Source: Pseudonocardia sp. T1-2H (GTDB lineage Bacteria; Actinomycetota; Actinomycetes; Mycobacteriales; Pseudonocardiaceae). Taken from it: 64,000 nt of DNA. Every line of letters begins with the position of its first letter. Position 1 is the stretch's first letter. Below, piece by piece: positions 25,295-32,699 of this stretch. A program made the position numbers and the translations under genes. The notes under the pieces are model-generated. The model ran no database searches. It saw only the letters and a list, made by a program, of their open reading frames with translations, and was not told the origin of the DNA. Location: positions 6,510,001 to 6,574,000 of the forward strand of contig NZ_JBBPCL010000001.1 in the NCBI RefSeq assembly GCF_038039215.1, written 5' to 3'.

Positions 25295-26128
25295 TCAGCG
25301 GGCGAGCTCGGCGAGGGCGTCGAGCTCGGTGAGCGTCTCCTTCGCGCCCTCGTGGTCCTGCAGCTCGAACAGGACGCGGTCGACGCCGGCGGCCGCGTAG
25401 GACTCGAGCGCCGCCGGCTTCGGGGCCGCGCCGTAGACCGTCACGGTCACCGGCTTGTCGATCTTCGCCGCGCGTTCCCGCAGCTCGGCGATCCGGCGGC
25501 CGAACTCGTCGAGGCCGGAGAGCGGGATCCGCAGCGGGATCCAGCCGTCGCCGTGGGAGAGCACACGGTCCAGGACGGTCGGCCCGCCGCCGCCGATCAG
25601 CACCGGCGGCACGCGCAGGGGCTTGGGCCAGGACCAGATCGGGTCGAAGTCCACGAACTCGCCGTGGAACTCCGGCTCGTCCTGCGTCCAGATCAGCCGC
25701 ATCGCCTCGAGGCGCTCGAGCATCTCCGCCGTCCGCCGCCCCGGGTTCGCGCCGTGGTTCGCCATCTCCTCGACGTTCCACCCGGGCCCGACGCCGAGCT
25801 CGAACCGGCCGCCGGAGAGGCGGTCGACGCTCGCCACCGCCTTGGCCAGCGTGATCGGGTGGTGCTGGTTGATCAGTGAGACCCCGGTGCCCAGCGCGAT
25901 CCGCTCGGTCACCGCGGCGATCGCGCCCAGGGCGACGAACGGGTCGTACGTGTGCCAGTACTTGCGCGGCAGCTCCGCACCCCCGGGCCAGGGGGATCTC
26001 CGGCTCGTCGGGATGTGGGTGTGCTCGGTGAGGAACAGCGAGCCGAAGCCCCGCTGCTCGACCGCGCGGCCCAGCTCGAGGGGGGCGATCCCGTAGTCGG
26101 TCAGGAAGGTGACGACGCCGAATTCCAT
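25295..26128 (-). CDS. LLM-class (F420-dependent) oxidoreductase
   Basis: 277 residues from the ATG at 26126-26128, chosen because AAGGTG lies seven bases upstream; an ATG three codons earlier also exists. Luciferase-like TIM barrel with LFLTEHTHIPTS, IALGTGVSLINQHHPITLAK, LSGGRFELGVGPGWNVEE and PPVLIGGGG. The GxGWNxEE segment and absence of FMN-monooxygenase features suggest an F420-dependent reductase of the TIGR03619 type, common in actinobacteria. Substrate unknown. Divergent from the MetE-like gene. Confidence 0.85.
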   Translation of the reverse strand: MEFGVVTFLTDYGIAPLELGRAVEQRGFGSLFLTEHTHIPTSRRSPWPGGAELPRKYWHTYDPFVALGAIAAVTERIALGTGVSLINQHHPITLAKAVASVDRLSGGRFELGVGPGWNVEEMANHGANPGRRTAEMLERLEAMRLIWTQDEPEFHGEFVDFDPIWSWPKPLRVPPVLIGGGGPTVLDRVLSHGDGWIPLRIPLSGLDEFGRRIAELRERAAKIDKPVTVTVYGAAPKPAALESYAAAGVDRVLFELQDHEGAKETLTELDALAELAR

Positions 26129-26244
26129 GATCTGCACCTTGCCATCCGGGGCGCCGCGATCACACGGTCCGGCCGTTCCCGGCGTTTCGGTCGATCTTCG
26201 TCGGGAACCGGGCGCGGAGGCGGATCCGGCGATAGGTTCGGCCC

Positions 26245-27378
26245 ATGGCGCCCCGCACCGAACCCCCCTTCCGCGCCGACCACGTCGGCTCCCTGCTCCG
26301 CCCCGAGTCCCTCCTCGACGCCCGCGCCGCGCACGCCGAGGGCCGGCTGGACGCCGACGGGCTCCGCGAGGCGGAGGACGCCGCGATCCGCGACGTCGTC
26401 GCGCTGCAGGAGGAGATCGGGCTGCAGGCCGCCACGGACGGCGAGTTCCGCCGCACGTCGTGGCACATGGACTTCATCTACCAGCTCGGCGGGATCACGA
26501 AGACGGACGAGCAGATCCGGGTCCGGATGATCAACGCCGAGGGCGAGGGCGCGTTCACCTCGGCCGGCCTGGCGATCTCCGAGAAGGTCCGGCTGCGCGA
26601 GCCGATCTTCGCCGACGCGTTCCGGTTCCTCGCCGAGCAGACCACCACGGCGGTCCCGAAGCTGACGATCCCGTCGCCGAGCATGGTCCACTACCGGGGC
26701 GGGACCGCGGCGATCGACCGTGGCGTGTACCCGGACGTCGAGGAGTTCTGGAACGACCTCTCCGCCGCCTACGCGGACGAGGTGCGGGCCCTCGCGGAGC
26801 TCGGCTGCCGCTACCTCCAGCTCGACGACACCAGCCTCGCGTACCTCAACGACCCGGCCCAGCGCGCCGAGATGGCCCTGCGTAGTGACCCTGCCCGCCC
26901 GGACGACGCCGAGCACCAGCACCTGCGCTACATCCGGCAGATCAACGCGGCGATCGCGGACCGGCCGTCGGACCTGTTCGTGACCACGCACATGTGCCGC
27001 GGGAACTTCCGCTCCTCCTGGGCGGCCGAGGGCGGCTACGACTTCGTCGCCGAGGCGCTCTTCGGCGAGCTCGCCGTGGACGGCTTCTTCTGCGAGTTCG
27101 ACGACGAGCGCTCCGGCGGGTTCGCCCCGCTGCGCTTCGTCCCGCCGGGCAAGCAGGTCGTCCTCGGGCTGGTGACGACGAAGAACGGCAGGCTGGAGGA
27201 CGCGGACGCCCTCAAGCGCCGGATCGACGAGGCCGCGAAGTACGTGCCGCTGGAGCAGCTCTGCCTCTCCCCGCAGTGCGGCTTCTCCTCCACGGTCGAG
27301 GGCAACTCCCTCACCCTGGACGAGGAGATCGCGAAGCTGCGGCTGATCGTCGACGTGGCGCAGGACGTCTGGGGCTGA
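26245..27378 (+). CDS. Cobalamin-independent methionine synthase-like (MetE C-terminal/UROD-type) protein
   Basis: 377 residues, the length of single-domain MetE-like proteins (YxjG/YxjH type) without the N-terminal MetE half. Features: ADHVGSLLRP at the N-terminus, TDGEFRRTSWHMDFIYQLGG, PSPSMVHYRG, RYLQLDDTSLAYL and the zinc-site elements VTTHMCRGNFRS (His, Cys) and LCLSPQCGFSS (Cys). Expected to transfer a methyl group to a thiol such as homocysteine; the donor is uncertain. ATG start; divergent from the LLM gene. No riboswitch seen upstream. Confidence 0.85.
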   Translation: MAPRTEPPFRADHVGSLLRPESLLDARAAHAEGRLDADGLREAEDAAIRDVVALQEEIGLQAATDGEFRRTSWHMDFIYQLGGITKTDEQIRVRMINAEGEGAFTSAGLAISEKVRLREPIFADAFRFLAEQTTTAVPKLTIPSPSMVHYRGGTAAIDRGVYPDVEEFWNDLSAAYADEVRALAELGCRYLQLDDTSLAYLNDPAQRAEMALRSDPARPDDAEHQHLRYIRQINAAIADRPSDLFVTTHMCRGNFRSSWAAEGGYDFVAEALFGELAVDGFFCEFDDERSGGFAPLRFVPPGKQVVLGLVTTKNGRLEDADALKRRIDEAAKYVPLEQLCLSPQCGFSSTVEGNSLTLDEEIAKLRLIVDVAQDVWG

Positions 27379-27385
27379 CGCCCCC

Positions 27386-27431
27386 TGTGCGCGAACAACG
27401 TTGTTCCCGCGACGGTTTCCGCGCACGAGCG
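27386..27431. repeat. Palindrome cluster, left flank of the methyltransferase gene
   Basis: Contains the perfect 14-bp palindrome GAACAACGTTGTTC (27393-27406) directly followed by GCGACGGTTTCCGC (27409-27422), whose exact reverse complement lies at 28234-28247 on the other side of the methyltransferase gene. CGCGCACGAGC recurs near 27471. REP-like rather than an operator by appearance. Confidence 0.6.
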
Positions 27432-27495
27432 CGGCAGCGCAGGATTGCGGCGTTCGCTGAGGCGACGTTCCCGCGCACGAGCACCGGAGGTGCCC

Positions 27496-28233
27496 ATGGA
27501 GGGACCCGCAGGCTGGGGGGTTCCGCTGTACAGGCGCGCGCTCGACGGCGTCCCGGCGGGCGCGTCCGTGCTCGACGTCGGCTGCGGGCCGGGCGCCTTC
27601 GCGGCGTTCGCGCTGGACCGGGGCCTGCACGTCACCGGGATCGACGAGGACCGGCGGGCCGTCGTCGCGGCCACCGCTGCGGTGCCGCGCGCGGAGTTCC
27701 GGGTCGGCGACGCGCACCAGCCGGGCTTCCCGGACGGGTCGTTCGACGTCGTCGCCTGCATCCAGGTCCTCGCCCACGTCACGAACCCGCTGAAGGTCCT
27801 GCGCGAGGCCGCCCGGGTGGCCGTGCCGGGAGGACGGATCGTCGCGACCGTCTGGGGCCGCGAGGAGGAGTGCGACGTCCGGGCCTTCGGGGACTCCCTC
27901 GCCGCGTTCCTGCCGCCCCGCGACGGCCGGCGCACGCCGGGCGGGCCGCCGCCGCTGACCGAGCCGGACCGGTTCCGCAAGATCGCCGGCCTGGCAGGAC
28001 TGGACGTCGTCGCCCTCGACGAGGTGACCTGCGCGTTCGACTACCCGGACGAGGACGCGCTGCTGGGCCCGTTGCTGCTGTCCGACATCGGCCGCTACGC
28101 CGCGGGCCGTGCCGGACCCGCGGTCGTGCGGAAGACGGCAGCCGCCGGCCTCGCGCGCTTCCGCACGGAGACCGGCGGCTACCGGCTGAACAACCTGTTC
28201 CGGGTGCTGCAGGCGCGCCCGGAGGGGTCGTGA
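27496..28233 (+). CDS. Class I SAM-dependent methyltransferase
   Basis: 245 residues. SAM-binding motif I VLDVGCGPGAFAAFAL, acidic residue at the end of strand 2 (VTGIDEDRRAV), motif II-like GDAHQPGFPDGSFDVVACIQ and AHVTNPLKVLREAARVAVPG. The fold is that of small-molecule methyltransferases of the UbiE type; the acceptor is unknown. ATG 27496 has GGAGG five bases upstream. It is flanked on both sides by matching inverted repeats (27409-27422 and 28234-28265), which sets it apart from its neighbours. Confidence 0.85.
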   Translation: MEGPAGWGVPLYRRALDGVPAGASVLDVGCGPGAFAAFALDRGLHVTGIDEDRRAVVAATAAVPRAEFRVGDAHQPGFPDGSFDVVACIQVLAHVTNPLKVLREAARVAVPGGRIVATVWGREEECDVRAFGDSLAAFLPPRDGRRTPGGPPPLTEPDRFRKIAGLAGLDVVALDEVTCAFDYPDEDALLGPLLLSDIGRYAAGRAGPAVVRKTAAAGLARFRTETGGYRLNNLFRVLQARPEGS

Positions 28234-28269
28234 GCGGAAACCGTCGCCCTGGCAACGATTTCCGCGCAC
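28234..28269. repeat. Hairpin repeat, right flank of the methyltransferase gene
   Basis: 28234-28248 and 28251-28265 form a 15-bp inverted repeat around a two-base loop. Two mismatches on the plus strand become G-U pairs in minus-strand RNA, so the stem is complete for transcripts of the DUF59 operon and probably acts as its terminator, starting 13 bases after that stop codon. 28234-28247 is the exact reverse complement of 27409-27422. Confidence 0.65.
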
Positions 28270-28277
28270 AGGCAGCG

Positions 28278-28994
28278 TCAGCTGCGTCCTGCCGCCGCCG
28301 CCGAGTAGCGGGTCTGCAACAGGGACTTGCAGTACTCGCCGTTGGTCTCGATCCCGACCCGCTGCAGCCGCGCGCGGCGCAGGTGCAGCGGGACCTGCTC
28401 CGTCGTCACCCGGCTGCCGTCGAGGTGCAGCAGCAGCGGGGCGTCGTCGTCGCAGGGCAGGCCGAGCCAGCGGCGACGCTCGCGGAGGCGGGTCAGCTCC
28501 TCCGACGGAGGCACCTCGCCGAGCGTGAGCTCCGCCAGCTTCTCCGGGAACACCCCGGCGTCCACCAGCGGCCGCGCGACCCGGTCCTGACCGGCCATCG
28601 CCGCCTTGGTGAGGAACGTGCGCCGCAGCTCGTCGAGCTCCGCCGTCGCCTCCCCGCCGAACGACCCGACGAAGCCCGCGTGGGCCGCGACCCCGCCGTT
28701 GATCTCGTCGGACGCGTGGTGATCGGCCAGGGTGACCGTCGCGTGCCGGACCCCGGGGACCGCGGACACCGCGTCGTAGGCGTCCGCGACCATCAGGAAC
28801 GAGAAGTTGGGCGCGCAGAAGAACGTGGGCAGCCGCAACCCGACGGCGACGTCCCCGTCGGGGGAGACGGTGCACGACTCGACGAAGTCGAGGTCCGTGA
28901 TGGGCTCGTCCAGCTCCGGGTCGAGCACCGTCTCCAAGGCCTTCCACACGGCCTGCCACTGCCTCGACTTCTCGGGGGCAGGCAGACCTGTCAC
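28278..28994 (-). CDS. DUF59/MIP18-family iron-sulfur assembly-type protein
   Basis: 238 residues. The N-terminal half is a DUF59 domain (KALETVLDPELDEPITDLDF, SFLMVADAYDAVSAVPGVRH); the C-terminal half (LPLVDAGVFPEKLAEL-like region, WLGLPCDDDAPLLLHLDG, TNGEYCKSLLQTRYSA) is the extension found in the DUF59 protein that accompanies propane/soluble di-iron monooxygenase clusters. Thought to help metal-site assembly or maturation of the oxygenase. GTG start overlaps the amidohydrolase stop in GTGA. Third gene of the adh-amidohydrolase-DUF59 operon. Confidence 0.8.
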   Translation of the reverse strand: MTGLPAPEKSRQWQAVWKALETVLDPELDEPITDLDFVESCTVSPDGDVAVGLRLPTFFCAPNFSFLMVADAYDAVSAVPGVRHATVTLADHHASDEINGGVAAHAGFVGSFGGEATAELDELRRTFLTKAAMAGQDRVARPLVDAGVFPEKLAELTLGEVPPSEELTRLRERRRWLGLPCDDDAPLLLHLDGSRVTTEQVPLHLRRARLQRVGIETNGEYCKSLLQTRYSAAAAGRS

Positions 28995-30055
28995 GCCCGG
29001 GCTCCCGCCTTGTCCTCCACGAGCTCCTCGCCCGGCTGCATCGCCTCGTCCGCCGAGGTGGGCAGCTGGCACTCCGCCGGCACCGGGATGTCGTAGAGCT
29101 TGGCGGCGTTGAGGCCGAGGATCTTCTTCTTCGACGCCGTGGTGAGCCGCGGGTAGTCGGTGAAGGCGTCGTCGTCCGGCATCTGCCAGTCGACCAGGCC
29201 CTCGACCTGCCACTTCGGCACCCAGATGTTGTAGTCGCTGCCGAAGGTCATCTTGTCCTCGCCGACCCAGAACAGCAGCTCGCCCATGACCTTGGCGAAG
29301 AACTTCGGGCGGGCGTGCATCAGGCCGCCGACCACGACCGACAACCCCGCGTAGACGTTGGGCTCCTGCACCGCCATGAAGCAGAAGTCCTCGATGCGCG
29401 GCAGCCCCACGTGCTCGACGATGAAGTTGAGGTCCTGGAAGTCCGTCGCGGCGTGGTCGACGTCCGCGACGTCGAACGCGTCCTTGTCCAGCGGCCAGAT
29501 CGTGGGGCCCTTGTGCACGTGGATGTTCTTGACCCCGAGCTCCTGCGCGGCCTGCAGGAAGTGGTACGCCTCGGGGTCGGTGAGCTTGTAGCCGCGCGAG
29601 TCGCCGTTCCACTCCGCGGTGTAGAGCTTCACGCCCTTGTGGTGGTACTTCGCGCAGTCGGCCTCGAGCTGCTTGAGCCCGGCGTCGCCCTCACGCGGGT
29701 CGAAGCGGCCGTTGACGATCAGCCGGTCACCCCACTTCTCGAGGAGCTGCGCGTTCTGGTCGACGGTGTTGAAGCCGTCCTTGTACCACTCCTTCAGGTA
29801 CGTCGACTGGAAGATCGCGTAGTCGACGTGGCCCTCCTGGAACATGTCCCGGTCGAAGTCCTCGGGGCTGACCTTGAGGTAGTGCTCCCAGTCCCAGTGC
29901 GTCTCGGGCGGGCCCAGCTGGTGGTAGCCGTAGAAGCAGTCGATCCAGCCCTTGGCGAACTGCTCCTTGCCCTCGACCCAGTTCTCCTTCGACGCATCCC
30001 AGAAATGGCTGTGGGAGTCGACGATGAAGTACTTCTCTCCGTCTTTCTCGTACAT
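28991..30055 (-). CDS. Amidohydrolase-2 family metal-dependent hydrolase
   Basis: 354 residues. TIM-barrel amidohydrolase with FIVDSHSHFWDAS (first metal ligands HxH), KGVKLYTAEWNGDSRGY, IHVHKGPTIWPLD, FIVEHVGLPRIEDFC (His) and KMTFGSDYNIWVP (Asp). The length, aromatic-rich N-terminus and neighbours match the amidohydrolase of mycobacterial and rhodococcal propane monooxygenase (mim/prm) clusters, where it is required for oxygenase function but its substrate is unknown. ATG start; middle gene of a three-gene operon; about 50 bases after the adh stop. Confidence 0.87.
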   Translation of the reverse strand: MYEKDGEKYFIVDSHSHFWDASKENWVEGKEQFAKGWIDCFYGYHQLGPPETHWDWEHYLKVSPEDFDRDMFQEGHVDYAIFQSTYLKEWYKDGFNTVDQNAQLLEKWGDRLIVNGRFDPREGDAGLKQLEADCAKYHHKGVKLYTAEWNGDSRGYKLTDPEAYHFLQAAQELGVKNIHVHKGPTIWPLDKDAFDVADVDHAATDFQDLNFIVEHVGLPRIEDFCFMAVQEPNVYAGLSVVVGGLMHARPKFFAKVMGELLFWVGEDKMTFGSDYNIWVPKWQVEGLVDWQMPDDDAFTDYPRLTTASKKKILGLNAAKLYDIPVPAECQLPTSADEAMQPGEELVEDKAGARA

Positions 30056-30108
30056 GTGGTGGTGTCCTTCCGTTCAGCGCCAGTGCTGGTCAGGGACGTG
30101 CGACGAGA

Positions 30109-31137
30109 TCAGGGAACGAGGATCGCGCGGCCGCGGACGCGGCCGGCGTCGAGGTCGTGCAGCGCGTCGAGCGCGGCATCGAGCGGGTACTGCTTCGTGT
30201 GCAGCGTGACCTTCCCGGCCTGGGCCAGGACCATCAGCTCGGCGAGGTCGTTGTAGGTGCCGACGATGTTGCCGATCACGTTCTTCTCGCCGGCCACGAA
30301 GTCCAGCGTCGGCGCGCGGAACTCGCCGCCGTAGCCGATGACGTACTGGTAGCCCGCCGGCGCGGTCATCTTCCAGGCGTCGAGCTCGGCGCCCTGCTCG
30401 GCGACGAAGTCGAAGACGACCTCGGCACCCTTGCCGTTCGTCAGGTCCAGGACTGCCTCGACGTGCGTCCCGTCGGCCTCGACGGTCTCGTCGGCCCCGA
30501 TCTGCTTGGCCAGGTCCAGCGCGTCCGGGTTCTTGTCGACGACGATGATCCGGGTGCCGGTGATCGCGGCGAGGGACTGGATGCCGATGTGGCCGAGGCC
30601 GCCGGCGCCCTGCACCACCGCGGTGGTGCCCGGGTAGAGATGCGGGACGGCCTTGCGCACCGCGTGGTAGGCGGTGATGCCCGCGTCCGCCAGGGCGGCG
30701 ACGTCGGCGGGATTGGTGTTCGGGTCGAGCTTCACGCAGGCCCGGGCGGTGGTGCGCAGGTACTCGGCCATGCCGCCGTCGTTGTTGGACAGGCCCGGGA
30801 AGAACGCGTTCTCGCACTGCATGTCCCGGCCCGCGCGGCAGGCGAGGCAGAGCCCGCAGCTGGGCTGCGGGTGCAGGATCACGGTGTCCCCGACGGCGAC
30901 GTTGGAGACGCCCTCGCCGATGGCCTCGACCCAGCCCGCGTTCTCGTGGCCGATCACGTAGGGCAGCTCGGGATTCATGGCCTCGGCCCAGTCACCGTTG
31001 ATGATGTGCAGGTCGGTGCGGCACACGCCCGCGCCCCCGACCTTCACGATGACGTCCAGCGGGCCCTGCAGGGTGGGTTCGGGGATGTCGTCGATCGTCG
31101 GATCGGAGTGGTACTCGTGCACCCGGACGGCTCTCAC
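30109..31137 (-). CDS. Zinc-dependent NAD(P) alcohol dehydrogenase
   Basis: 342 residues, medium-chain dehydrogenase fold. Catalytic zinc ligands VCRTDLH and IGHENAGWVE, structural zinc cysteines CGLCLACRAGRDMQC, and the nucleotide-binding motif VVQGAGGLGHIGIQ followed by IIVVDKNPDAL (acidic residue favouring NAD). GTG at 31135-31137 is supported by GGAGGT six bases upstream. First gene of the operon with amidohydrolase and DUF59 genes. In propane clusters the equivalent enzyme oxidises the alcohol product. Preceded by two 21-bp tandem repeats that end next to the ribosome-binding site. Confidence 0.9.
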   Translation of the reverse strand: MRAVRVHEYHSDPTIDDIPEPTLQGPLDVIVKVGGAGVCRTDLHIINGDWAEAMNPELPYVIGHENAGWVEAIGEGVSNVAVGDTVILHPQPSCGLCLACRAGRDMQCENAFFPGLSNNDGGMAEYLRTTARACVKLDPNTNPADVAALADAGITAYHAVRKAVPHLYPGTTAVVQGAGGLGHIGIQSLAAITGTRIIVVDKNPDALDLAKQIGADETVEADGTHVEAVLDLTNGKGAEVVFDFVAEQGAELDAWKMTAPAGYQYVIGYGGEFRAPTLDFVAGEKNVIGNIVGTYNDLAELMVLAQAGKVTLHTKQYPLDAALDALHDLDAGRVRGRAILVP

Positions 31138-31149
31138 GTCCGCACCTCC

Positions 31150-31191
31150 TTCTCGCTCGGCACTGTCTTCTTCTCGCTCGGCACTGTCTTG
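31150..31191. repeat. Two 21-bp direct repeats before the adh gene
   Basis: 31150-31170 and 31171-31191 differ at one base of 21. The unit contains CTCGGCACTGTC. They lie 12-54 bases before the adh start on the minus strand, overlapping the leader or promoter. They could be a duplicated regulator site or a simple slippage product. Confidence 0.75.
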
Positions 31192-31464
31192 GAAGCTCGG
31201 GACGGGTGTGCTCCCGGTCACGCTGATCACAATCCGGGCTGGCATGGCTCACAAGGCCGCTGATTCCGGTGAGCGAGAAAACGGGCATATCAGTCACCGA
31301 ACTGAGGTGCGGGGGAGTCGGAAGCCGATCTCCCACGCCGGTGAAACGGGCGCTGAGCTGCGGGAACGGGTGAAGACCTGCGGATCTCGCGCTCGCCGCC
31401 CGAGGTGTCTCATCCTGCGACGCCCTGGCCTCCGGACAGGTTCCGGTCCGACGGGTGAGCCGAG
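31192..31464. other. Divergent promoter region, adh operon and thioesterase
   Basis: About 270 bases between the adh leader repeats and parS. It should contain the promoters for both directions. No open reading frame with coding character, and no recognised regulator box, was seen apart from the sites listed separately. Confidence 0.4.
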
Positions 31465-31478
31465 GTTTCACGTGAAAC
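31465..31478. other. parS centromere site (ParB binding)
   Basis: GTTTCACGTGAAAC is the perfect 14-bp core of the bacterial parS site; with flanks it reads GGTTTCACGTGAAACA, 15 of 16 bases of the consensus. It lies between divergent genes. ParB loads here and helps segregate the origin region, so the window should be within a few hundred kilobases of oriC. Only one such site was found in the window. Confidence 0.9.
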
Positions 31479-31494
31479 ATCGCGGAGCAATAGC

Positions 31495-31506
31495 TACTCG
31501 TGAGTA
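31495..31506. promoter_or_regulatory. Short inverted repeat TACTC-GT-GAGTA before the thioesterase
   Basis: Perfect 5-bp half sites around a two-base spacer, of the kind bound by TetR-family regulators of acyl metabolism. It overlaps the GTG at 31500, which is one reason to place the thioesterase start at 31518. Confidence 0.35.
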
Positions 31507-31517
31507 ACATCGCGGCC

Positions 31518-31973
31518 ATGGCAGACGACGCGAGCTGGGTGGCCGAGGCGATGGCGGCCTCCGTGCCCTGGGTGACGACGGCGGGGATCCAGTTCGGCGC
31601 GATCACCACCGAGAGCGCCGTGGCGACCCTCCCGGACCGGCCGGAGCAGCGCAACCACGTCGGCGGCCCGCACGCGGCCGTCCTCTTCGGCCTCGGGGAG
31701 ACGGCCTCGGGGGCCGTCGGTCTGGCCGCGTTCGGATCCACGATGGACCGGGCGACGCCGCTCGTCGTCCGGTCGGACATCGGGTACGTGCGGCTGGCGA
31801 AGGGCCCGATCACGGCCGAGGCGGTGCTGGAGCGCCCGGCGGCGGAGGTGCTGGCCGAGCTCGACGCCGGGGTGCGGCCGGAGTTCACAGTCGGGGTGGT
31901 CCTGACCGACGGCGAGGGCAGGGAGACGACCCGGATGCGGGTGGTCTGGACGTTGCGTCCCCACCGAGGGTGA
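31518..31973 (+). CDS. PaaI/DUF4442-type hotdog thioesterase
   Basis: About 151 residues with the hotdog-fold layout: VPWVTTAGIQFGAITTESAV, LPDRPEQRNHVGGPHAAVLF (the N-H-x-G-G-x-H region used by this superfamily for catalysis), then DIGYVRLAKGPITAEAVLE and RPEFTVGVVLTDGEGRET. It probably hydrolyses an acyl-CoA thioester; the substrate is unknown. ATG 31518 begins the domain; the upstream GTG 31500 would add six residues and lies in an inverted repeat. It starts about 40 bases after parS. Confidence 0.75.
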   Translation: MADDASWVAEAMAASVPWVTTAGIQFGAITTESAVATLPDRPEQRNHVGGPHAAVLFGLGETASGAVGLAAFGSTMDRATPLVVRSDIGYVRLAKGPITAEAVLERPAAEVLAELDAGVRPEFTVGVVLTDGEGRETTRMRVVWTLRPHRG

Positions 31974-32039
31974 GGTTTCGCCGGAAATACCCCGGGTAGG
32001 ACGAGGCGTCCCCCGGCGATCGTCGCTAGCGTCGCGCCA

Positions 32040-32699
32040 ATGCGAACTGTCATCGCCGGAGGACACGGGAAGATCGCGCTGCGGCTCGCCACGCTGCTGG
32101 CCGGCCGTGGCGACGAGGTGGTGGGCGTGGTGCGCAACCCGGACCACCGCGAGGACGTCGAGGCCACCGGTGCCACGTGCGTCGTGCTGGACCTGGAGTT
32201 CGCCGGCGCCGAGGATCTTGCGCCGCACCTCGAGGGCGCGAACTCGGTGGTGTTCGCCGCGGGCGCGGGCCCGAACAGCGGCGCGGCGCGCAAGGACACC
32301 GTGGACCGGGCCGCCGCCGAGCTGCTCGCGGACGCCGCGGCGCAGGCCGGGGCGGGCCGCTACCTGCTGGTGTCCTCCACCGGGGTCGACGCCGAGCCGT
32401 CCGCCGACCGCGGCGACGTCTGGGCCGCCTACCTCAGGGCGAAGAAGGCTGCCGAGGAGGCGATCCGCGCCACCGATCTGGCCTGGACGATCCTGCGGCC
32501 CGGCCTGCTCACCGACGCCCCGGGCACCGGACGGGTGCTCCTCGCGCCGCCGCCGGTCGAGAAGGGCGAGATCAGCCGGGACGACACCGCGGCCGTCCTC
32601 GCGTGCCTGCTCGACACCCCGTACACCGCCGGGATGGTCCTCGAACTGCACGACGGGGACCAGGAGATCCACGAGGCGGTCGCGAGGCTGCGGCCGTGA
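32040..32699 (+). CDS. NAD(P)-binding atypical SDR (NAD(P)H-binding family)
   Basis: 219 residues. Rossmann fingerprint TVIAGGHGKIALRLA (GxxGxxG type), VRNPDHREDV, CVVLDLE, SVVFAAGAGPNSG, RYLLVSSTGVDA and WTILRPGLLTDAPGTG, which is the YhfK/NmrA-like group of atypical short-chain reductases. No catalytic YxxxK in the classical position, so it may act as a redox sensor or reductase of unknown substrate. Its stop overlaps the GTG of the next gene (GTGA), suggesting a two-gene operon with the flavoprotein. Confidence 0.85.
   Translation: MRTVIAGGHGKIALRLATLLAGRGDEVVGVVRNPDHREDVEATGATCVVLDLEFAGAEDLAPHLEGANSVVFAAGAGPNSGAARKDTVDRAAAELLADAAAQAGAGRYLLVSSTGVDAEPSADRGDVWAAYLRAKKAAEEAIRATDLAWTILRPGLLTDAPGTGRVLLAPPPVEKGEISRDDTAAVLACLLDTPYTAGMVLELHDGDQEIHEAVARLRP

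Noticed and set aside
27386..28269. Insertion sequence carrying the methyltransferase
   Set aside because: No transposase and no target-site duplication was seen; the flanking inverted repeats alone do not make an IS.
31192..31464. Sigma-54 type promoter (TGGCA...) before the adh operon
   Set aside because: A TGGCAT-like word occurs but there is no matching GC element at the right distance, and actinobacteria generally lack sigma-54.
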